DNA of 28,004 nt from Desulfuromonadaceae bacterium UBA5613 (GTDB taxonomy: Bacteria; Desulfobacterota; Desulfuromonadia; Desulfuromonadales; UBA2197), in the NCBI GenBank assembly GCA_002424625.1, contig DIKR01000109.1:21728-49731 (forward strand), written 5' to 3'. Shown piece after piece: positions 22,629 through 28,004 of this stretch (position 1 is its first letter; the number at the start of each line of letters is the position of its first letter). The translations under genes and the position numbers were made by a program. Below the pieces are notes generated by a model. It was not told the origin of the DNA. It did no database searches and was given only the letters and a program-made list of their open reading frames with translations.

Positions 22629-24977
22629 ATGCCTATTAACAAGTCAGAAAACTTCGGCATCAGTACTCTTGAAGACATCAGCGCCCTGATTCTGCAATCC
22701 CACGACCTCGAAGAGACTCTTGGCAACATCGTCGCCCTGGTTGCCAAACGAATGGGGACGGAAGTCTGTTCTATCTACCTCTTTGATGACGACGGTGAAA
22801 CCTTACGCTTACGGGCGTCCAAAGGACTTTCACCCCGCTCGATCGGCAAGGTCTCGATGAAACTCGGCGAGGGACTGACCGGTCTGGCCGTTGAAGAACG
22901 GCGGGTAGTCTCTATCCCTGAACCACACAACCATCCCCGCTATCGCTATTTCAAGGAAACAGGGGAAGAACGTTACCACTCATTTCTTGGCATCCCCCTG
23001 TTCGACCGGAAAAGTCCCATCGGCGTCATCGTCATCCAGACGAAAGAACCCCGTACTTTTACCAACGAAGAGATCAGTGCCCTCTCCACTATTGCCTTTC
23101 AGATCTCTTCTATTGTCATTAATGCCCGGCTCCTTGACTCCATCGGCCAAAAGGAGGAGGAGTCACGCCATGTCGCCCTTGAACTGGAAAAGGCACGGTC
23201 GACATTTCTTCATAACAAGAAGAGAAAAAAGGGGAAAGAGTCGCAGTCCATTCTGCGCGGGACAGTTGCCTATCCAGGGCTGGCCACGGGGCCGGCTCAT
23301 GTTCTCGACGAACGCCTCGGTTTTACCGATATTCTTGACGACGAATGGTCAGACCCGGAATTTGAGCTCAAGCGCCTGGAAAGCGCCCTGGAAAAGACCC
23401 GGATTGAAACTATCTACCTCGAAAAACAGGTCGCTGAACGCCTCTCCGAAGATGACGCCGCAATCTTCCATACCCACCTGATGATCCTTGAAGATCGCGG
23501 TTTCATTGAAAAATTACGCCGTGAAATCGAAGCCGGACACAGTGCCCAACATGCCCTGAAAACAGTTGCCGGTGAATATATTGAAGCTTTTTCCCGCATG
23601 GATGACTCCTATCTGCGGGAACGAGCCGTCGACATGGAAGATATCGCCCGACGCCTGCATACCAATATCCTCGGCAATGAATACCAGCCCTTACTTCTCA
23701 AACATGCCGGCATCCTTGTTGCCCGCAGCCTCCTCCCTTCTGACATGGCGACCCTGGACCACAGCAAGGTGCGCGGCATTGTCACGGAAGTCGGCGAGAT
23801 GAACTCACATGCGGTGATCATGGCGAAATCTCTGGGAATTCCGGCGCTGGTCGGAGTCTTCGGTGTCGTGCAGGCGATTCGCCCCGATGACCATCTTATC
23901 CTTGATGCGAATTCAGGTTGCCTGTATATCAACCCGCCCAGACATATTGTCGCGGAATACCTACGCATCGAACGGGATCAGGACAAAGAGGAAGAGTCCT
24001 TGGCGGAGTTCCGTGATCAACTCGCTGTGACCAGCGACGGAGAGCGGGTCTGCCTGCGCGCTAATGTCGGCCTGGTGAGTGACATCGGTATTGCCGTGCA
24101 CAATGGTGCGGAAGGAGTCGGTCTGTACCGCACCGAATTCCCATACATGACCCGCAGCTCCTTCCCTTCCCGGCACGAACAGTACCTCCTTTATCGACGC
24201 ATGGTTGAAGGCTTTGCCGGTCAACCGGTGACGATTCGGACCCTCGATATCGGCGGTGACAAGGCGTTGCCCTACTTCCCTCTCCCCAAGGAGGACAACC
24301 CCTTTATGGGCTGGCGCTCCGTGCGCGTTTCTCTCGACTACCAGGATATTTTCCGCACCCAGATCGAAGCCATCTTGATGGCGGCGGTGCATGGCAACGT
24401 CAAACTCCTTTTTCCGATGATCAGCGGTGTCGAAGAGATCCTGTCCTGCCGCAAGATCGTCGAAGAAGCGGTCGAGAATTTAAGACGCGAGAGAATTCTT
24501 TTTTCCGAAGCTGTCCCGGTCGGGATCATGATTGAAGTTCCGGCGGCCGTACAATTAATCGGGATGCTGGCAAAACATGTTGATTTTTTTGCCCTCGGCA
24601 CCAACGATCTGGTGCAGTACATGCTCGCCGCTGACCGTAACAATCCTTTGGTAAAGAATTATTATGATCCCTTTCACCCTGCCGTTCTGCACGCACTGCG
24701 GCATGTAGCCGACGTCGCCCGCATTAACAACAAAGGGCTCTGTATCTGTGGTGAAATGGCAACCGACCCGCAAGCCCTGCTCTTTTTAATCGGCATCGGT
24801 GTACGCGAAATGTCGATGGCAGCACCCTACATTCCCAAAGTTAAACAGATCCTTTCAACCCTCAACACCAACTCCACCCGGAAGATCGCCAAAGAGATCT
24901 TAACTCTGGAAAACAGCAATAAAATTCGTCAACATCTCGGTGCAGCCCTCATGCGCAGCAAGAAGACCCCGCGATAA
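22629..24977 (+). CDS. ptsP: Phosphoenolpyruvate-protein phosphotransferase of the nitrogen PTS (EI-Ntr)
   Basis: The 782-residue protein has an N-terminal GAF domain (about 15-165) that in EI-Ntr senses nitrogen signals such as glutamine. A linker and the EI N-terminal, swivelling and PEP-binding domains follow. The phosphorylated histidine is H394 (EMNSHAVIMAK). YRTEFPYM, the LDIGGDK block, FALGTNDL and the Cys loop LCICGEMATD belong to the PEP-binding barrel. It passes phosphate from PEP to NPr. The ATG at 22629 has AGGA six bases upstream; an earlier start at 22518 would run through the terminator. A weak sigma70 -10 (TATACT, about 22596) may serve it alone. A Nudix gene follows immediately. 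Confidence 0.94.
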   Translation: MPINKSENFGISTLEDISALILQSHDLEETLGNIVALVAKRMGTEVCSIYLFDDDGETLRLRASKGLSPRSIGKVSMKLGEGLTGLAVEERRVVSIPEPHNHPRYRYFKETGEERYHSFLGIPLFDRKSPIGVIVIQTKEPRTFTNEEISALSTIAFQISSIVINARLLDSIGQKEEESRHVALELEKARSTFLHNKKRKKGKESQSILRGTVAYPGLATGPAHVLDERLGFTDILDDEWSDPEFELKRLESALEKTRIETIYLEKQVAERLSEDDAAIFHTHLMILEDRGFIEKLRREIEAGHSAQHALKTVAGEYIEAFSRMDDSYLRERAVDMEDIARRLHTNILGNEYQPLLLKHAGILVARSLLPSDMATLDHSKVRGIVTEVGEMNSHAVIMAKSLGIPALVGVFGVVQAIRPDDHLILDANSGCLYINPPRHIVAEYLRIERDQDKEEESLAEFRDQLAVTSDGERVCLRANVGLVSDIGIAVHNGAEGVGLYRTEFPYMTRSSFPSRHEQYLLYRRMVEGFAGQPVTIRTLDIGGDKALPYFPLPKEDNPFMGWRSVRVSLDYQDIFRTQIEAILMAAVHGNVKLLFPMISGVEEILSCRKIVEEAVENLRRERILFSEAVPVGIMIEVPAAVQLIGMLAKHVDFFALGTNDLVQYMLAADRNNPLVKNYYDPFHPAVLHALRHVADVARINNKGLCICGEMATDPQALLFLIGIGVREMSMAAPYIPKVKQILSTLNTNSTRKIAKEILTLENSNKIRQHLGAALMRSKKTPR

Positions 24978-25604
24978 ATGCATACTTCTCCCGACTCCTC
25001 CTTTTCGCTGGAACACCTGCGTTCGGCCCTTGCCTGCTATCAACCCCGTCTGACTGAGCGCAGCGCCTGGCCGGGACACTCGCACGCCGCCGTGGCTCTG
25101 CTCTTAAGAGAAGGCCGGTTCGGGGTTGAGATCCTCTTTATTTTGCGGGCCGAATTCCAGGGCGATCCCTGGTCGGGGAATATCGCTTTCCCAGGGGGAC
25201 ACATCGAAGTCGACGACGAAACAGTGCGTGCGGCGGCCGAGCGGGAAACTCTCGAAGAGATCGGTATTGACCTGCAGCAGGAAGAGTTTCTCGGGCGTCT
25301 TGATGATGTCGCCGGTGCCCATTTACCAGTGATTGTGTCCTGTTTTTCTTATCGTGTCGCCGCATCAACCCCGCTCTCGCCCAACCGGGAGATCAACGAA
25401 ACCTTCTGGGTGCCGTTAACAGATCTTGCCGACCCGGATCGACAGTGCTTGCATTACGTCACGTTCCGCGGCGAGCAACTCGAACGCCCTGCCATCGATC
25501 TCCTTGGCCCGGGCCGAACCGTCCTTTGGGGGATCACTTATCGCCTGGTGAGCCACTTTATGCAATTGACCGGTGTCCCCCTGCCGTCGACCCCGATCCC
25601 CTGA
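24978..25604 (+). CDS. Nudix hydrolase, CoA-pyrophosphatase-like
   Basis: The 208-residue protein contains a Nudix box from GGHIEVDDET to RETLEEIGI (about residues 72-96), with the REx2EExG core intact and one extra residue before the first acidic position. The preceding WSGNIAFPGG resembles the UPF0035/NudL segment of CoA pyrophosphatases, which split CoA or its derivatives to phosphopantetheine and 3',5'-ADP. The substrate is inference. The ATG directly abuts the ptsP stop, and its TGA overlaps the ATG of the next gene, so ptsP-nudix-cas6-like form a coupled operon. Confidence 0.9.
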   Translation: MHTSPDSSFSLEHLRSALACYQPRLTERSAWPGHSHAAVALLLREGRFGVEILFILRAEFQGDPWSGNIAFPGGHIEVDDETVRAAAERETLEEIGIDLQQEEFLGRLDDVAGAHLPVIVSCFSYRVAASTPLSPNREINETFWVPLTDLADPDRQCLHYVTFRGEQLERPAIDLLGPGRTVLWGITYRLVSHFMQLTGVPLPSTPIP

Positions 25605-26527
25605 TGCGCCCTCTCCGTTCCTATCTGCAGGATATCGAATTTATCGAGATCACTTTCCACTACCAACTGGAAACTCCGCGGATTTTACCGCTTTTCCCCG
25701 AATTGCTGCTGCGTACGGCGTTGCACCAGACAGGGGTGGAATTACTCGATCCTGAACCCTTCGAACGTCTGTTCACTCCGCCCCTGCCTGACGATCCGAC
25801 AGCACTGCGGCGCTACCAGCGCCCTGCCCCGCCCTTTGCCTTTCTGCCTCAACCCGACAACCAGACAATTACAGCAGTGAAGCAGGGAGTCATCTCCTGT
25901 CACCTCTTTGGCAATGGAATTGAACTTCTTGACCATCTGGTCAAGACCATGGCCGCAATACAACCCTTTGTCTTTGCCAACCGCCAAAGACAGGGTCAAC
26001 TTACAACTGTCACGGCCGTTGACGCAGCCGGCAATGTCGTCACTATCTGGCAAAAAGGGATGGCAAAATGCATTGAACCGCCGCGGATCACTGCCGCCTG
26101 GCGCTTTGATGCGCTGCCCGCATCGACCGATTGGTACCTGGAAATCTTTACACCAGCGCGACTCCTGGTGCAGAAGAAACCCCTCTTCCGCCCGGCCTTT
26201 CGTCATATCCTCCCCTTTATCCTGCGCCGCGTTACCGCGCTCTGCTATTTCTGTAATCACATTGAAATTGCCGGAGCAACAGAGTTGCTGGAAATGGACG
26301 CAGGGATCAAAGAAGAAGTGGCTGAATGGCGCTGGCATGATTGGCGTAACCATCCGGGTGACGGGATTTTGAGCGAACTCGGCGGGGTCTGCGGTCAACT
26401 GCGACTCAAAGGGGAACTGCCCGACGATCTGATTGACCTGCTCCGCCTCGGATCTTTGATGAATATCGGCAAAGGGGCGGCTTACGGCGCCGGAGCTTAC
26501 CGGTTGACTCCGCTGCCTCCTGTATAA
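25604..26527 (+). CDS. Orphan Cas6-like RAMP endoribonuclease
   Basis: The C-terminal third of this 307-residue protein matches the Cas6 C-terminal domain: LGGVCGQLRLKGEL, then LIDLLRLGSLMNIGKG and AAYGAGAYRL, the glycine-rich loop of RAMP-fold CRISPR RNA-processing enzymes. The N-terminal half (HYQLETPRILPLFPELLLRTAL, FAFLPQP) looks like the usual Cas6 lead. A catalytic histidine cannot be identified with certainty. No other cas gene or repeat array is in the window. The ATG overlaps the Nudix stop (TGATG), pointing to co-expression with a housekeeping operon. A role in processing a distant array or another RNA is open. Confidence 0.78.
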   Translation: MRPLRSYLQDIEFIEITFHYQLETPRILPLFPELLLRTALHQTGVELLDPEPFERLFTPPLPDDPTALRRYQRPAPPFAFLPQPDNQTITAVKQGVISCHLFGNGIELLDHLVKTMAAIQPFVFANRQRQGQLTTVTAVDAAGNVVTIWQKGMAKCIEPPRITAAWRFDALPASTDWYLEIFTPARLLVQKKPLFRPAFRHILPFILRRVTALCYFCNHIEIAGATELLEMDAGIKEEVAEWRWHDWRNHPGDGILSELGGVCGQLRLKGELPDDLIDLLRLGSLMNIGKGAAYGAGAYRLTPLPPV

Positions 26528-26539
26528 AAAATCAGCTTC

Positions 26540-26590
26540 CAAAAACAACGGTCGCGTCTCCCTGATGGAAACGCGACCGTTGTTGTCTTT
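26540..26590. terminator. Bidirectional terminator between the Cas6-like gene and carB
   Basis: The arms AACAACGGTCGCGT (26544-26557) and ACGCGACCGTTGTT (26571-26584) pair perfectly over 14 bases. On the minus strand a TTTTT run (26545-26541) follows, fitting the end of carB; on the plus strand GTCTTT follows. Confidence 0.88.
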
Positions 26591-26606
26591 ACTCTTCGGA
26601 AGAAGC

Positions 26607-28004
26607 TCAAAGGGTTGCGAGATAGTCCTGCAACGGCTTGACCTGCAACTCCTGCGTTTTGAGAGCAAGAATGGCGTCGGCAATCGCACTGGCGCCGGAG
26701 ATGGTGGTATCGTAAGCGATCCCCTGCATCAAAGCTTCGCGGCGAATTGAGTAAGAATCGACCACTGCCTGCGCACCGTGCGTGGTGTTGATTACCAGCT
26801 GTACCTCCCCGTTCTTGAGGGCATCAACGATATGCGGACGCCCCTGCAGCACCTTGTTGATACGGCGGACGTTTAGCCCCTTCTCGATCAGGAAAGCTGC
26901 CGTACCAGCGGTGGCAATCAGTCCGAAACCACATGCCTGCAGCTTCTTCGCCGTTTCAAGAATGCACTTTTTATCGATATCGCGCACGCTGATAAAGACA
27001 TTGCCAGACAAGGGAAGTTTGACATTGGCGCCAAGTTGCGCCTTGGCAAAGGCCTCAGCAAAGGTATCGCCAATCCCCATGACCTCGCCGGTTGACTTCA
27101 TCTCTGGGCCGAGAATGGTATCAACACCGGGGAACTTGGCAAAGGGGAAGACCGCTTCCTTGACCGAATAATAGGAGGGAACGATATCACCAAAGACCCC
27201 TAACTCCTTGAGACTCTTGCCGGCCATGACCCGCGCCGCAATCTTGGCAAGGGGGCGGCCTGTCGCTTTGGAGACGAAAGGAGCGGTGCGGGAAGCACGA
27301 GGATTGACTTCGAGGATGTAGATCTTCCCATCCTTGAGAGCATATTGCACGTTCATCAGCCCCTTGACGTTGAGTTCCAACGCCATCATCACCGTTTGCC
27401 GGCGGATCTCGTCAATTACTTCCTGCGCCAGAGTATAAGGCGGCAGAGAACAAGCTGAATCGCCGGAGTGAATCCCCGCTTCTTCAATGTGCTCCATGAT
27501 TCCGCCGATCACTACCTCGCTGCCGTCACACAGGGCGTCGACATCGATCTCGATCGCTTCATTGAGAAACTTGTCAATGAGGATCGGGTGTTCCGGCGAA
27601 GCGAGGACGGCGGTTGTCATGTAGCGCCGTAGATTCTCGACGTCGTAAACAATCTCCATGGCGCGACCGCCGAGGACATAAGAAGGACGGACCACAACCG
27701 GATAGCCGATCCGATTGGCCACGACTTCAGCTTCTTCAAAGGAGCGGGCGGTGCCGTTCTCCGGCTGCAACAGCCCAAGTTTGTGCAGCATCTCCTGGAA
27801 GCGCTCGCGGTCTTCTGCCCGGTCGATGGCATCCGGCGAAGTACCGATGATCGGCACCCCGGCTTTCTCCAGGGCGACCGCCAGTTTCAGCGGCGTCTGG
27901 CCGCCAAACTGAACAATGACGCCGACCGGTTTCTCGACGTGGACAATTTCCAGGACGTCTTCAAGGGTCAGCGGCTCAAAATAGAGGCGATCCGAGGTGT
28001 CGTA
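26607..28004 (-). CDS. carB: Carbamoyl-phosphate synthase large subunit, C-terminal part (partial)
   Basis: The frame is open from the window edge (28004) to the stop at 26607, 465 residues of about 1,070. It begins YDTSDRLYFEPLTLEDV, followed by VGVIVQFGGQTPLKLA, and contains the second ATP-grasp (carbamate kinase) domain with VVVRPSYVLGGRAMEIV and LEVNPRASRTAPFVSKATG. The MGS-like allosteric domain (from about residue 325 of this part) follows, with NTTHGAQAVVDSYSIRR. The enzyme makes carbamoyl phosphate for arginine and pyrimidines from glutamine, bicarbonate and two ATP. It is convergent with the Cas6-like gene across a shared terminator. Confidence 0.97.
   Translation of the reverse strand, partial: YDTSDRLYFEPLTLEDVLEIVHVEKPVGVIVQFGGQTPLKLAVALEKAGVPIIGTSPDAIDRAEDRERFQEMLHKLGLLQPENGTARSFEEAEVVANRIGYPVVVRPSYVLGGRAMEIVYDVENLRRYMTTAVLASPEHPILIDKFLNEAIEIDVDALCDGSEVVIGGIMEHIEEAGIHSGDSACSLPPYTLAQEVIDEIRRQTVMMALELNVKGLMNVQYALKDGKIYILEVNPRASRTAPFVSKATGRPLAKIAARVMAGKSLKELGVFGDIVPSYYSVKEAVFPFAKFPGVDTILGPEMKSTGEVMGIGDTFAEAFAKAQLGANVKLPLSGNVFISVRDIDKKCILETAKKLQACGFGLIATAGTAAFLIEKGLNVRRINKVLQGRPHIVDALKNGEVQLVINTTHGAQAVVDSYSIRREALMQGIAYDTTISGASAIADAILALKTQELQVKPLQDYLATL

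Noticed and set aside
22454..22639. 61-codon frame starting at the sigma54 promoter
   Set aside because: It starts inside the -12 element, upstream of the predicted transcript start, and runs through the terminator.
22240..26600. CRISPR array associated with the Cas6-like gene
   Set aside because: No regularly spaced direct repeats were found here or elsewhere in the window.
1..28004. Insertion sequence, prophage or integrative element
   Set aside because: No transposase, integrase or phage gene; the two big palindromes lack flanking duplications or a coding region.

Overview
The window looks like a stretch of chromosome from a Gram-negative, obligately or facultatively anaerobic bacterium of the Desulfuromonadales/Geobacter group (Desulfuromonadota). 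This rests on the gene order trpB-(helicase)-trpA-accD-folC-lptD, an outer-membrane LPS-assembly protein, ferredoxin-type proteins, a GEMM-type riboswitch of the kind common in Geobacter, and a sigma54 activator carrying a hydrogenase-like sensor. The genus cannot be fixed from the sequence alone. No transposase, prophage, integrase or CRISPR array was seen.

Left part (1-8646): the 3' end of trpB, a DEAD-box RNA helicase, trpA, accD, folC and lptD lie on the plus strand (tryptophan, fatty-acid, folate and LPS export functions). A small minus-strand ferredoxin and a plus-strand NAD(P)-binding/DUF2867 protein follow. Then come tandem tRNA-Gln(CUG) and tRNA-Glu(UUC) genes with their own promoter and a strong terminator (8666-8967).

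Middle left (9019-12187): a leftward envelope cassette. A LysM-YkuD-SPOR lipoprotein L,D-transpeptidase is followed by an Lpp/OprI-like alanine-zipper lipoprotein ending in lysine and then a second lipoprotein L,D-transpeptidase. Upstream lies a GEMM-I riboswitch aptamer whose 3' half is also the 5' arm of an intrinsic terminator. The base at the ligand-selecting position is A, the state associated with 3',3'-cGAMP-sensing (GEMM-Ib) members. The cassette therefore looks like outer-membrane-to-peptidoglycan tethering under cyclic-dinucleotide control, which I consider the most novel-looking system here.

Middle right (12427-19840): cmoA-cmoB (tRNA wobble uridine modification). Next, a SAM-I riboswitch with terminator precedes two Cys/Met-metabolism PLP enzymes resembling the Bacillus metI-metC pair. 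An uncharacterised helical-repeat protein is on the minus strand, followed by a pair of oligopeptide-type ABC ATPases without permeases.

Right part (19870-26590): a sigma54 enhancer-binding protein whose sensor region combines two [4Fe-4S] ferredoxin motifs, a four-cysteine H-cluster-like hydrogenase domain and another Fe-S motif. TGTGCC-N6-GGCACA-like palindromes lie upstream and downstream of it. A consensus sigma54 promoter then drives either a roughly 90-nt terminated small RNA or an attenuated leader of ptsP (EI-Ntr). ptsP is followed tightly by a Nudix hydrolase and an orphan Cas6-like RAMP protein. The window ends in the C-terminal part of carB on the minus strand.
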